Source of the DNA: Oceanospirillaceae bacterium
Lineage (GTDB): Bacteria; Pseudomonadota; Gammaproteobacteria; Pseudomonadales; Balneatricaceae
Assembly (NCBI GenBank): GCA_013215505.1
Contig: JABSQZ010000013.1
Span: forward strand, 106,928 to 170,927
DNA length: 64,000 nucleotides
Direction: 5' to 3'
Shown: one piece after another, positions 46,901 to 55,640 of the stretch
Layout: each line of letters starts with the position of its first letter
Position numbering within the stretch: position 1 is the stretch's first letter
Program-made: the position numbers and the translations under genes
The notes under the pieces: model-generated
Databases searched by the model: none
The model's input: only the letters and a program-made list of their open reading frames with translations
Told to the model about the DNA's origin: nothing

Positions 46901-47381
46901 TCACCGCCACCGCGCACAGCAGATACCCTACTTGCAGGGGGATGCCCAGCAGTGCCTGCAGAGCAGAGGCGAGAATTGCCGCTTCAATGGCAAAAAAGAT
47001 AAAGGTAAAAGAGGCATAAATAAGTGAGGTAATAGTAGAGCCTAAATAGCCAAAACCGGCACCACGGGTCAGTAAATCAATATCCAACCCATGTTTGGCG
47101 CAGTAGTAGGCGATTGGCGAACTGATAATGAAAAATAACAACGCCACCGTAAACATCGCGATCAAAGTATTGGTAAAGCCGTAACTCAGTGTCACTGCTG
47201 CGGCTATGCCCTCGAGCGCTAAAAAAGCAGTGGCGCCTATGGCCGTTTTGGCCACTCTCTCGATGCTCATTAATCGCCCTTTGTGGGCGGTAAAACGCAG
47301 TGCATAGTCTTCTAAGGTCTGGTTGGCAACCCACTGATTATAGGTGCGGCGTGTTTTAACTATCTGTTGTAATGCAGGCAT
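43950..47381 (-). CDS. NCS1 permease-histidine kinase-receiver fusion
   Basis: A 1143-residue membrane protein. Residues about 1-500 form a permease-like domain of the NCS1 (purine/cytosine/allantoin transporter) type with about twelve membrane helices (TRGAGFGYLGSTITSLIYAS). A cysteine-rich stretch follows (about 515-560: CGICEHDF, CSLCCTLEVRCLDSC), then two more membrane helices, HisKA (GISHELRTPLQS), HATPase_c (GTGLGLTIVKLL), a receiver with FILLDINMPG and a helical C-terminal tail. It is likely to sense a nitrogen compound, such as urea or a purine breakdown product, by transport or binding, and to phosphorylate the adjacent LuxR-type regulator. The ligand is inferred from the urt-ure context. 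Confidence 0.92.
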   Translation of the reverse strand: MPALQQIVKTRRTYNQWVANQTLEDYALRFTAHKGRLMSIERVAKTAIGATAFLALEGIAAAVTLSYGFTNTLIAMFTVALLFFIISSPIAYYCAKHGLDIDLLTRGAGFGYLGSTITSLIYASFTFIFFAIEAAILASALQALLGIPLQVGYLLCAVAVIPIVTHGIKTISKFQLGTQNLWLLLQFTALVTVIYCEYQQLDDWSRYTPSSVNSGQHFDIMLFGAAASVFFALVAQIGEQVDYLRFMPQKTAQNKRRWWFWLMLAGPGWIIIGLVKMLLGSFLAYLAISQGVDPISASDPSQMYYRVFSYLTNTPSLALFLAALMVIISQLKINVTNAYAGSIAWSNFFSRLTHSHPGRVVWLVFNVVIALLLMELGIYQVLESILGIFAIVAVSWLGSVCADLLINKPLGLSPKEVEFKRAHLYDINPVGCGSMLLSTSIGLLCYLGLFGAVMQNLGHFISLMSCFILVPLIAWLTKGRFYLARQSPQLIPLAQSKTEAMHNDPLDTATVNLNCGICEHDFEAPDMSYCPAYALPICSLCCTLEVRCLDSCKPKARISQQLVDFLALFLSAKKSQVITGQLGRFLGLLAVVNLLNAALLAVIYRHMQPLDPSALLLLEQTLWIVFVSLLIVSGVLCWLLLLAHDSRRVAQQESSSQTQKLTLEIQAHQQTDLALQQAKELAERASAAKSRYLTGISHELRTPLQSILGYAQLLLDKVNMPREHHRGLQIIHRNGQYLTDLIEGLLDISKIEAGRLDLYRSQVRLPELLTQMVDMFNMQARSKGISLHYQPLSKLPEVVICDEKRLRQILNNLLSNAIKYTTRGSVEFSVRYRNQVAEFIIRDTGIGIDAEALERIFHPFERVRDSHSSNLPGTGLGLTIVKLLAEIMGGDLQVESTLGQGSCFKVSLMLPWATQQGLEKKNQKKIAGYEGYQRSLLLVDDDPVVRGLFSELLMPLGFRILEAQSGEKCLQMLEETDVDFILLDINMPGINGLKVAQQLRQRNIKTPIVMLSADVQEQHGNIKSAYGYDGYLIKPVANALLLETIASHLEINWVYQSVTPVDPKQDNVPVPIAAQALVIPDHALLLELKACAQMGYHKGASELLTQIAELSILSPNALSQLQLLCTNFQFEQLAKALEISSDA

Positions 47382-47731
47382 GGGCTTCTATTAATTTAGA
47401 TGCCCGATATTAGTGCATGAATGCTTTGTAATAGGGCAGATTAGGTAGGTATTTTTTAATCTTGGGTAGATTTTGTTGAGCCTGATTAAAAAACCTAGGA
47501 ACAGCACGTAAAGCATGTTTTGTGCCAGTCTCTCAGGGAAGGGGATTATTTCGCAAATCACGAAACAGAATTAGCTAGGGAGCATACGAATAAGTCCGTT
47601 ATCTTGACGGCGGGCTCTAAAGCGGCCAGTTGCTCACAAAGTGGCGCAGCGCTACGACTTTTACGGCCAGTTACCGGCCCTTAGCTACATTCCTGTTGCT
47701 AACAAGAATGTCTGTCGTTAGCATTTAAGTC
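47382..47731. other. Gap with isolated element end and small hairpin
   Basis: GGGAGCATACGAATAAGTCC near 47578-47597 resembles the element end GGGAACATGCGAACAAGTCC at 14203, but no partner end was found within about 300 bp. A small hairpin, ACATTC with GAATGT plus inner TGTT/AACA (about 47689-47713), lies just past the stop of the leftward gene at 47732. No gene was seen. Confidence 0.45.
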
Positions 47732-48610
47732 TTACTGATTATTTAAACGTGCAGGGGTAAAAATATACTGTTTATAAGAATCATCTATACCCTTTAAGAA
47801 GGGATTTTCAATGTTAAAAATCTTACTTTTCTGAAAATTTACGAAGTTGACACTGGCATTGTAATGTTTATGCCAGAGTTTATAAAGTGATCCATTTTTG
47901 TAAGCGATTTCTAGCCCTGTCTGAACCCTTTGAATAGCCTTTAGATTTTTTTTGCTGCTAAAAAAGAACCGTGGCAATGGATAGTAGAGAATGATACTGG
48001 TATCGGCTGTCAGCTGAGGATCATTGGCACGGGCTTGATATTCGGACAGTATTTCGTTGGCTCCTCGGCCGAATAGATCTACCCGGCTCCTGGCAACCAT
48101 TTTAAACAGTCCCTCGTAGCTGGTGCCTTCAATGACTTTAAAACCATTGTGGCGCAGGATCTGGGTATCAAGCCAACCCAGGCCCTGGCCGATAGAAAAT
48201 TGTTTTAACTCTAGTAGAGTGGTCACTTTGTGAAAGGAGGACTTAACGTTAGGCGAGACAAAAAAAACTCGGTAGCCGACAATGCCTAAATCAACGGGAA
48301 AGTTAACCGCCCCATATTTATCTAAAGCATTCTTAGAAATTGACTGTTTGACGAAAAAATTTATCAGTCCACTGGTCTCTAATGATGCAAAGGCACGTTT
48401 GTGATTCATTAAAGGACTAATGATTAAGCGGTAGGGACCGTGACTCTCGATGGTCATTTCAAGCGCGAGTCGAAACAGCGCCAGGTCGTAATTATTTCTA
48501 ACATCTTTGTCACTTTTAGGGGACATATAGGTGAAAATTGTCTGCCCACTGCTGTGAAAACTGAGTGACACCATAAATAAAAAGCAACATATTCTCATAC
48601 GAATTTCCAT
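47732..48610 (-). CDS. Secreted solute-binding-like protein
   Basis: A 292-residue protein with a signal peptide (about 1-22, ending HSSG before QTIFTYMSP). The mature part resembles divergent family 3-type binding proteins: LALEMTIESHGPYRLIISPLM, GYRVFFVSPNVKSSF and a two-lobe pattern with GQGLGWLDTQILRHNGF. No transporter partner is adjacent. It is the fourth such orphan in the window. The ATG at 48598 is an alternative start. The ligand is unknown. Confidence 0.6.
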   Translation of the reverse strand: MEIRMRICCFLFMVSLSFHSSGQTIFTYMSPKSDKDVRNNYDLALFRLALEMTIESHGPYRLIISPLMNHKRAFASLETSGLINFFVKQSISKNALDKYGAVNFPVDLGIVGYRVFFVSPNVKSSFHKVTTLLELKQFSIGQGLGWLDTQILRHNGFKVIEGTSYEGLFKMVARSRVDLFGRGANEILSEYQARANDPQLTADTSIILYYPLPRFFFSSKKNLKAIQRVQTGLEIAYKNGSLYKLWHKHYNASVNFVNFQKSKIFNIENPFLKGIDDSYKQYIFTPARLNNQ

Positions 48611-48802
48611 TCTTAAAAAATCATATTGAGCAACTAGAGACTATACCATTGTCGCTAGATAAGCTAAGTAAATGGTTTTTTGTCTGCACTTTGGCTGCTA
48701 CATTTATAACTCAACTAAGGCGGTTAGCCTTGCTAAGACGCTATTAATGAGGTTAATCATCTTGCGCTTAACGATTGACAAAACTGTCACTTATATTAAT
48801 AT

Positions 48803-48816
48803 AACGAACGTTCGTT
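48803..48816. promoter_or_regulatory. Palindromic TetR-type operator candidate
   Basis: AACGAACGTTCGTT is a perfect 14-bp palindrome 37 bp upstream of the TetR-family gene start. Its ACGAACGTTCGT core is like many TetR-family operators, so autoregulation is likely. Confidence 0.6.
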
Positions 48817-48853
48817 CTATTAATCTATGGATTAATACTGAGGTATTCATAAA

Positions 48854-49450
48854 GTGGCGAGGATAAAAAATGAAGCTTTACATAGTCAACGCAGGCAACA
48901 AATTTTGCAGGGGGCCAAAAAATGTTTTGCCGCTCAGGGATTTCATCAGACCTCCATGCGGCAGATTTTAAGTGCGGCAAACATTAGTACCGGTGCTGCT
49001 TATAACTATTTTTCCAGCAAAGCCGATATAGTGAAAGCATTTGTTATTGATGAAAGGGCAGATATCAGTGAGCTTATCGGACGCTTAAAATCATCTAACC
49101 AGCCATTAACCGGTATTTCAAGACTGGTGTATGAGGCGATAAGATATACCTCCCATGATGAGGCGGTACTTTCAGTACAAATATACGCTGAAGTCAGCCG
49201 CGATCCGGATATAAGCTCGCTTGCACAAGAAAATATCAACTTACTTAAAGTTGCCTTAACTGACGCATTGAATCAGGGCATTAAAAGCGCTGTGATAAAT
49301 AAACGCTATAGTGTCGAGCACTGTTTAGAACTGATCATAGCTCTGATTGAAGGGAGCATCGGGCGTATTGCGCAAAACCCTGACTTAAAACCTGCTCAGT
49401 TGGCCGACATAGCAAAGGACAGCATTGAGAGGTTACTTAAAAATGCATAA
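48854..49450 (+). CDS. TetR/AcrR-family transcriptional regulator
   Basis: A 198-residue TetR-type repressor. The helix-turn-helix covers about residues 10-57 (GAKKCFAAQGFHQTSMRQIL, then STGAAYNYFSSK), followed by an all-helical ligand domain. It starts with GTG at 48854 behind GAGG. A perfect palindrome lies just upstream. Its end overlaps the start of the alpha/beta hydrolase gene by 8 bp, so the two are co-transcribed and the hydrolase is probably under its control. The inducer is unknown. Confidence 0.92.
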   Translation: MARIKNEALHSQRRQQILQGAKKCFAAQGFHQTSMRQILSAANISTGAAYNYFSSKADIVKAFVIDERADISELIGRLKSSNQPLTGISRLVYEAIRYTSHDEAVLSVQIYAEVSRDPDISSLAQENINLLKVALTDALNQGIKSAVINKRYSVEHCLELIIALIEGSIGRIAQNPDLKPAQLADIAKDSIERLLKNA

Positions 49451-50444
49451 ATTAGTCATCTGGGTTTTGTTTTCACTGTTTTATACTCCCCTTAGTATCG
49501 CAGAGGAATTAGTCTTTGAGCATAGACAAGATCGTTTAACAGGGCATTATCTGCAACCGATTAACGGTAAACCGGCTAAAGCAATTCTGCTGTTTGTACA
49601 CGGCGATGGCACGACAGCTTACGATGCAGACGGTTACTACGATATTATCTGGCAGCCCTTGCGAGAGAATGGCTATGCTATTTTTAGCTGGGATAAACCC
49701 AACGTTGGAGACTCCACCGGGAATTGGCTGGCACAAAGCATGGCAGATCGCCAGTCAGAAGTATTAGCGGCGGTAGATGCGGTACAAAACAAATACCACT
49801 TTAGGGCAAATAATACCGGGCTCATTGGCTTTAGCCAGGCGGGCTGGGTAGTACCTGCGCTCTCCAGTAGAGTTGATAAAATAGGCTTTAGTATAGGCAT
49901 AGGTTTTGCCAGCAACTGGATTAGCCAGGGCAGCTATTATGCAGAAACTCGTGTGCGCCTGCAGGGAGGCGATCAACAGCAGATTGGCGCAGCGCTAGAT
50001 GACTATAGCCTGAGTATTGATTTATTCAGAACTTCTCCCTCCTATGCCCAATATTTAAAGTGGGCAGGAGAAGACCCAATGAGCGCAGGGCGATACCAAT
50101 TTGTGTTGAATAATTTTCAGTCCGATGCGGTTGCTGATTACAAAAAAATTAAAGTTCCAAGCTTGTTTTTGTGGGGGGCAGAAGATCTAAACGTCAATGC
50201 CCGGGCAGAGTTTAACTGGTGGCAACAACATCCGCATCCATTGGTAAATACTAAATTAATGGCTGATGCCAATCATGCAATGTTAAAAGCAGACACATTT
50301 AACACTCAAAGCTATGGTTTAAAGCAATGGCTAGAACTGATGTGGCTGGATCGCGATGCCGTGGCATCAGATTTTTTTGCCACTGTATTATTATGGTTAG
50401 AGGGACTCAATATGAAAAGTAATATCAGCCAGGTTGATAATTGA
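49443..50444 (+). CDS. Secreted alpha/beta hydrolase
   Basis: A 333-residue protein with a signal peptide (about 1-20, VLFSLFYTPLSIA before EELVF). The fold signature and catalytic triad are visible: nucleophile S131 in IGFSQAGWV, D248 in LWGAEDLN and H278 in ADANHAML. It is probably a periplasmic esterase or acyl hydrolase. The substrate is unknown. ATG 49443 overlaps the regulator stop, and GAGAGG lies upstream. An in-frame TTG 18 bp earlier is less likely. Confidence 0.85.
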   Translation: MHKLVIWVLFSLFYTPLSIAEELVFEHRQDRLTGHYLQPINGKPAKAILLFVHGDGTTAYDADGYYDIIWQPLRENGYAIFSWDKPNVGDSTGNWLAQSMADRQSEVLAAVDAVQNKYHFRANNTGLIGFSQAGWVVPALSSRVDKIGFSIGIGFASNWISQGSYYAETRVRLQGGDQQQIGAALDDYSLSIDLFRTSPSYAQYLKWAGEDPMSAGRYQFVLNNFQSDAVADYKKIKVPSLFLWGAEDLNVNARAEFNWWQQHPHPLVNTKLMADANHAMLKADTFNTQSYGLKQWLELMWLDRDAVASDFFATVLLWLEGLNMKSNISQVDN

Positions 50445-50650
50445 AGAGAGATAGCAGTTAGGACATAGGTTGGCGAATGACTGTTTGGCAATTGTCGTCA
50501 GCGGCACCACGATATGTAATAGTTTTCATGGTAATTTCCGCTGCTTTTTTCACCAAACTCATCGATAAACGGCTGCGTCTTATGTACGGTAGCTTGCTCT
50601 TCTGAAAAAGATCCAATCGGTAATCTCAGGGTGCTTTTGCTCTTCTGAAA

Positions 50651-50701
50651 GGGGCAAAGTTATATCCATCAGCGGCTACTGGATCATTTTTCCTTTGCCC
50701 G
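50651..50701. repeat. Nested hairpin in a gene-free gap
   Basis: GGGCAAAG (50652-50659) pairs with CTTTGCCC (50693-50700), enclosing ATCCA against TGGAT. Just upstream, the 13-mer TTGCTCTTCTGAA occurs twice (about 50595 and 50638). No gene was seen between 50445 and 50771. It may be a structured RNA or a degraded repeat. Confidence 0.4.
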
Positions 50702-50771
50702 GTTGTGGGGGCATGCACTCTATCGTCAGTGAGAAAATCTGCAGGCAATATATTCAACGATCTTTAGAACA

Positions 50772-51521
50772 TCATTTAAAGGTAATATTGACCGTCTCAA
50801 CGATCTTTGCATAACTGCCATCTTCTTTCATTTGCTCAATGGTCAGGGCAATGTCTGCAGCTAACTGCTGATGTTTTTTATGCATATAGGAGTAAATTCT
50901 GGTTGGGTATATCTTGTTTATTTTAGTGATATTTGAAAATAGACTGTAGGCTTCTAACAGATCATCTCCCAGTCTGCTTTCTGATATGACTAAGTCTACG
51001 GAGCCTTCGGACAACATTTTAAAGGCGTGGGTGTCGTTGTTAGCTGCAATTATCTTGTCTGCAGGCAGGTATTGAGGAAGAGTTTTCTCCAGATTTTTTC
51101 GACCTCGTGAATAGGCTACAGTGTGTCCTTTGAGATCAGCCCAAGTTTCAAATTTTATCTTTTTAGTGGCAAAAACTGCTAACCAGACAGTCAGCATTTT
51201 AGATTCTATTCTGATCAGGTCAGGGTATTGACCACCGCTGACTTTATGAAAGTCATAAATTCGGTGAAGCTCACCGTCTAAGAACCCGGTACTCGAATAC
51301 AACAGTGACCTGAGGCTGGGGTGATGTAGCGCTTTAAATTTAATGCCGTTGCGCTTAAAGGCTTCAGTGAGTATAGGTACGATAATACTGGGCTGATATT
51401 GATGTAGAGGCTGGCCTCCGGTAAAGGTGATTTCTGCGAGCGTTTGATTGGAGGCGGATGCTATGGCCAAAAAAACCAGCAAGCTGAGATACCAAGGTTT
51501 AAAGCTTAAAAAATTCTGCAT
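50772..51521 (-). CDS. Secreted solute-binding-like protein, paralogue of 1595
   Basis: A 249-residue protein with a signal peptide (about 1-29, ending NQTLA before EITFTGGQP). It contains DGELHRI at residues 82-88 and a YPDLIRIES segment that match the protein at 1595-2317, marking a common subfamily. The second lobe includes TVAYSRGRKNLEKTLPQY and EGSVDLVISESRLG. It is a stand-alone gene with GGGAG upstream. The role is periplasmic ligand binding; the ligand is unknown. Confidence 0.75.
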   Translation of the reverse strand: MQNFLSFKPWYLSLLVFLAIASASNQTLAEITFTGGQPLHQYQPSIIVPILTEAFKRNGIKFKALHHPSLRSLLYSSTGFLDGELHRIYDFHKVSGGQYPDLIRIESKMLTVWLAVFATKKIKFETWADLKGHTVAYSRGRKNLEKTLPQYLPADKIIAANNDTHAFKMLSEGSVDLVISESRLGDDLLEAYSLFSNITKINKIYPTRIYSYMHKKHQQLAADIALTIEQMKEDGSYAKIVETVNITFK

Positions 51522-51971
51522 GCTGAGCTCCCTATTTAAATAATAGGTTGAAACTTAGGTAAGAAAATCCGCCACAGTAAAAACATTACCAGAAAGTAGA
51601 ATAGTATTTTTTCTATTTTTTGCTAAGTTGTATCTGAGGTATAACAGAGCGCTATTTAATCAACAATAGCTGCGGTTTTTTGAGCAACACATAATGGTTT
51701 TTAATGAAGCTATATAGAGGGTTATAATTTTTTGCTATTAAAATTTAAAACCTACAGAAATAATAGCCGAGCTGTCTATGACTGAAATAAAGGGGCATTG
51801 TCAGTGGGCAGTATAGGGCAAAAACTGCAGCCAATGCCGTAGTTCTGATAGGCTATAAATCACTGGAATTCGGTCATTTTAAAGAGACTGAGTAAACCTT
51901 TATCGCATACAGGAACCGTCACTAGAATAAGTGTTAACTAATAATTTATAATAATTACTGAGAGGTAGAGC
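51522..51971. other. A+T-rich divergent gap
   Basis: It contains the upstream regions of the leftward binding protein gene and the rightward oxidoreductase gene. No repeat, RNA gene or additional reading frame with support was seen. Confidence 0.4.
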
Positions 51972-52979
51972 ATGAGCAAAATTTTAAACTGGGGTATTCT
52001 CAGCAGTGCGAAGATTGCCCGAAAGCAAGTAGTACCCGCATTGCAGCAATCTAAACTACTGAAAGTGACGGCGATCGCCTCACGCAGCGCGGACAAGGCA
52101 CAGGCAGCTGCCGATGAATTGGGCATCGACAATGCATACGCCAGTTACGAACAACTACTCGCCGACCCCGATATTGATGTGATCTACAACCCTCTGCCCA
52201 ACCATCTACACGTCCCTTTGACAATAGCCGCCCTACAAGCAGGTAAACACGTTCTCTGCGAGAAGCCACTGGCACTGACCGCAGATGAAGCCGAGCAAAT
52301 AATAGCAGCGAGTAATCTCAGTGGTAAATTAGTAGAAGAGGCCTTTATGGTGCGTTCCAACCCTCAGTGGCAGTGGCTACGCCAACAGATTCGTAACAAA
52401 AGTATCGGGGAACTCAGGGCAATTCAAGGGGCATTTAGCTACTTCAATAACGATGTCAATAACATCCGAAATCAGCCGGATATCGGCGGTGGCGGAATCT
52501 ATGACATAGGTTGCTACTTGATCAATACGTCCCGTTTTATTACCTCAGAGGAGCCTTGCAGAATTGCTGCAGTGCTTGATAATGACCCGCTAATGAAAAC
52601 CGATAGGTTGGCGTCAGCTATCATGGTCTTTCCCAGCGGCGTGCAGATGACCTGGTTATGCTCAACCCAATTAGTGCCCTATCAAAGGGTCAGTTTTCTA
52701 GGCACCAGCGGCCGGATGGAGGTGCAGATTCCCTTCAATGCCCCCAATGACAGAGAAAATTTAGTTTTAATAGATGATGGCACAGATTTATCAGGGGCAA
52801 AGCTGCAGCGACAGACTTTCCCGGTTAGTGACCAATATCTGCTACAAGCCGAAAATTTTTGCACCGCCATTAATCAAGGTACCCTTCAGCATAACCCGCT
52901 TGAGGATTCTATCGCCAACATGCGAGTGATAGATGCGGTTTTTAAAGCTGCCCAAACAGGCCAGTGGGTGGATCTATAA
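51972..52979 (+). CDS. Gfo/Idh/MocA-family oxidoreductase
   Basis: A 335-residue NAD(P)-dependent dehydrogenase. The N-terminal Rossmann domain (about 1-120) has NWGILSSAKIARKQVVPALQ and the conserved EKP motif in HVLCEKPLAL. The C-terminal domain (about 130-330) carries GGGGIYDIGCYLINTSRF, typical of trans-dihydrodiol or sugar dehydrogenase relatives. GAGGTAG precedes the ATG. Substrates are usually sugars or cyclic diols. The specific one is unknown. It is about 600 bp before the beta-helix lipoprotein gene. Confidence 0.92.
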   Translation: MSKILNWGILSSAKIARKQVVPALQQSKLLKVTAIASRSADKAQAAADELGIDNAYASYEQLLADPDIDVIYNPLPNHLHVPLTIAALQAGKHVLCEKPLALTADEAEQIIAASNLSGKLVEEAFMVRSNPQWQWLRQQIRNKSIGELRAIQGAFSYFNNDVNNIRNQPDIGGGGIYDIGCYLINTSRFITSEEPCRIAAVLDNDPLMKTDRLASAIMVFPSGVQMTWLCSTQLVPYQRVSFLGTSGRMEVQIPFNAPNDRENLVLIDDGTDLSGAKLQRQTFPVSDQYLLQAENFCTAINQGTLQHNPLEDSIANMRVIDAVFKAAQTGQWVDL

Positions 52980-53599
52980 ATTAAAGCTTAATGACTAGCC
53001 CGGTGTTTCTCTCGAAACGCCGTCTGGCCTGCTGATCAGGGCTTTAAATTTGCAGCCAGGCTAGCTTCTCTAACGCTAGATATGGACGAGGAATATCCAG
53101 CTGATTTCTACAATAGAAGATTAAACTTAAACATTCCAATATCAATCTGACGGATTGGGTTTACCGAAAATTAGGCTTTTACATAAGCCTGCAAACAAAA
53201 TTAAAAGGTGAAGTACAAATGAGTAAGGTGAGGGTGCATTGGGAATGGGCGAGCGAAGGGCAGATGTTGACAGCCGAAGCTGTGATCACTGTGGATTATT
53301 TACCCATAATTTAAAATTTTTTACAGAAAAAATAATTTTTATCCAATCTATTCATCCCAGACCAGCTTTTTCGTATTTATTTATTTTGATAATGGACGAG
53401 ATAAATGACTGGTAAAGCTACAGATTAACGGAATATAAACTGTCAAAGAGTCTAATGACAAAGAGTCTTTTTTTGAAATTGCAGTTTACTAAAGGATAGC
53501 AAAAATAAGACAATTGACCCATATAATCAAAGGCTTGAAATATTAATGTCCCTGTGAGATAACGTTTTGCGCGACGGTTTATTTTTACAGGGTGTAAAT
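52980..53599. other. Gap before the beta-helix lipoprotein gene
   Basis: A short frame at 53219-53314 (31 codons, MSKVRVHWEWASEGQ start, with AAGGTG about 8 bases upstream) is conceivable but unsupported. A small hairpin, AGGCTT/AAGCCT, lies near 53172-53190. Nothing else was seen. Confidence 0.3.
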
Positions 53600-55264
53600 A
53601 TGCGAGACTTATGGATGTCAGTTGCAGTAATTTTTGCTGTTATTGTTACAGGTTGCCGTGGATCCGGCGACAGCAACAATGCAAAAAATCTAGAGAGGCA
53701 AACCGATCCGGTAATTGTTGGGCAACAGCAGGATACTGCTGCTGATGTTTTGCGCTGGCCAATTATTGAAGGGGTCTATGGAGAACCTTCTTTAACTTAT
53801 ACTTTAAAGGCCAATGCGGGTACCAATTTCATCTACATTAATGATATTCAGGCCCAAATTGATATCGACTGGCAAGAGTTAGATCGGCTGTATATTAGCG
53901 GCGGCCATTATAGTTTTATCAAAATCCGTAATTTACCACAGCGTAGCGCCGCCAAACCATTAATCATCACTAACATTGATGGCCAGGTAAAAGTTGGTGG
54001 AATGGGCCATTATTACCTGTTGGAACTGATCGGCGGGTCAAATTGGATACTAACCGGACGCTACGATGCGCAAAGCCAAACAGGCGATGAAAACTTCCCC
54101 GGTCACAGGGGAGGTAATTTTGCCAACAGCCAAAACAGCTACGGGATTATGATAGATGACGATTTTATTACGGATCAAATTTCCGGTTTGCAGGTGGAGG
54201 GGGCGACTGAGTTTGAAATTGAGTATCTGGAAATAACCGCAGTTACTTTTGCAGGCATGAAGATCAAAAATAAAGGCGAAAACATTCAGCCAATGGAAAA
54301 GGTAAAGCTGCATGATAACTATATTCATGATGTGGGCACTGAAGGTTTATATATCGGAAGTACAGGCAGTGCGCCGCTTAACCAAATACGCGACTGGAAA
54401 ATATTCAACAACCGGGTTTTGCGCACCGGAGCCGAGGCTATTCAATTAAGCCAACTCGGCGGCCACAATCAAGTATATAACAATGTTTTTGGACCGGCGG
54501 CAATTGATTGGCGGGCAATATTCCAGAACTATCAAGATAGTAATCTGCAGATAGGCATACGCGGAGGATATTTAGAGATAGATAAAAATATTTTCATCGG
54601 CGCTGCTGGCACTTTGATTTCTCTGTTTTCCAGGCCTGTAGAGGGTGATGACACAGAGCAAAATGTTGGCGTAACTATGACCAATAATTACTTTGTCGGC
54701 ACCCGAAATTTGGGCATGTATATGAATAACGTCGCTATTCCAGGTATGACATACCGCTTTGAAAACAACGCATTTTCTGGCTATCGATTTGAGTACAATG
54801 AAGTACACAGTCACGTGTCTCCGACGGGTGCACTATTGAAAATTGCCAATCTGGAAACACCGATTATTTTTCAAGATAATACCTGGAACGGTCCGCTTAA
54901 TTTCACCACCGGGCTCGCAAACAACGGTACCCATAATAATCAGCTGGGGGTTGATAATGTAAATGCGCAACCTTCGCTGGTGATTTTTGAAAATAGTGAT
55001 TTACCCAATAACCAGGACGTTTTAAATTTAGAAATGTGGGCTGATATTGCAACTCTTGGAGACAAACAGCCAGTAGAATATTTCATGGATGACATTGTTA
55101 TGCACTATACAAAAGTTTACCAATGTGTGATGGGAGTTTGTACTGGCGGCATAGAGCCACAAAACAACTTGTCGATGTGGGAAGAGTTAGCACAGCCGGT
55201 AGACGATGTCCGTATTGTCGCTAATAGCGCATGGGAGCATTTAGGATTACAACCAGAGCAATAA
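53600..55264 (+). CDS. Beta-helix repeat lipoprotein
   Basis: A 554-residue lipoprotein. The N-terminus has a signal peptide with lipobox VTGC, so it should be membrane-anchored. From about residue 70 to 480 it has imperfect right-handed parallel beta-helix repeats (KVKLHDNYIHDVGTEGLYIG, WKIFNNRVLRTGAEAIQLSQ, LEIDKNIFIGAAGTLISLFS), the fold of polysaccharide lyases and carbohydrate-binding proteins. I saw no lyase family signature I could name. ATG 53600 is chosen because it puts the signal peptide at the start. A TTG/GTG upstream is possible. Its nearness to sugar-type dehydrogenases and a TRAP transporter suggests a role in carbohydrate capture or cleavage. Confidence 0.8.
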   Translation: MRDLWMSVAVIFAVIVTGCRGSGDSNNAKNLERQTDPVIVGQQQDTAADVLRWPIIEGVYGEPSLTYTLKANAGTNFIYINDIQAQIDIDWQELDRLYISGGHYSFIKIRNLPQRSAAKPLIITNIDGQVKVGGMGHYYLLELIGGSNWILTGRYDAQSQTGDENFPGHRGGNFANSQNSYGIMIDDDFITDQISGLQVEGATEFEIEYLEITAVTFAGMKIKNKGENIQPMEKVKLHDNYIHDVGTEGLYIGSTGSAPLNQIRDWKIFNNRVLRTGAEAIQLSQLGGHNQVYNNVFGPAAIDWRAIFQNYQDSNLQIGIRGGYLEIDKNIFIGAAGTLISLFSRPVEGDDTEQNVGVTMTNNYFVGTRNLGMYMNNVAIPGMTYRFENNAFSGYRFEYNEVHSHVSPTGALLKIANLETPIIFQDNTWNGPLNFTTGLANNGTHNNQLGVDNVNAQPSLVIFENSDLPNNQDVLNLEMWADIATLGDKQPVEYFMDDIVMHYTKVYQCVMGVCTGGIEPQNNLSMWEELAQPVDDVRIVANSAWEHLGLQPEQ

Positions 55265-55582
55265 ACATAACACTGAAAATATCGGTGGCTTCGGGGAGAC
55301 GATCCGAGAGCAAGTTTAACAATTAGATAGTGACATTGAAACATAGTAAAACAGGCTATTACAGATAGATATCATGCATAGGCCCGATGTTTTTTACCAG
55401 CAAAGTCAATGTTACCCATCCGGTTATTCGAGACAGTGACCAACGGACTGAAACTAACTGAAGTTGTAGTTACAGTATTAACCCAGTCAAGAAAGCTAAC
55501 CCCAATGCTTTTCAGGTCACAACGACAGGGAAGTAAAGGCACTTATTGGCTATTAAAACCTACGGGGACTGCAGAGTGAATT

Positions 55583-55611
55583 CAGGAGCAAGCATTCTCT
55601 GCGAGCTCCTG
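55583..55611. repeat. REP-like hairpin between convergent genes
   Basis: CAGGAGCAAGCA and TGCGAGCTCCTG form a 12-bp stem with two mismatches around a short loop. It lies 30 bp beyond the dctP stop and 320 bp past the lipoprotein gene. There is no T-tract. The GGAGC/GCTCC core resembles REP-type intergenic palindromes known from Pseudomonas. It may protect or end transcripts. Confidence 0.5.
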
Positions 55612-55640
55612 TGGTTTCAAGGCAGATCAACAACCCTAGG

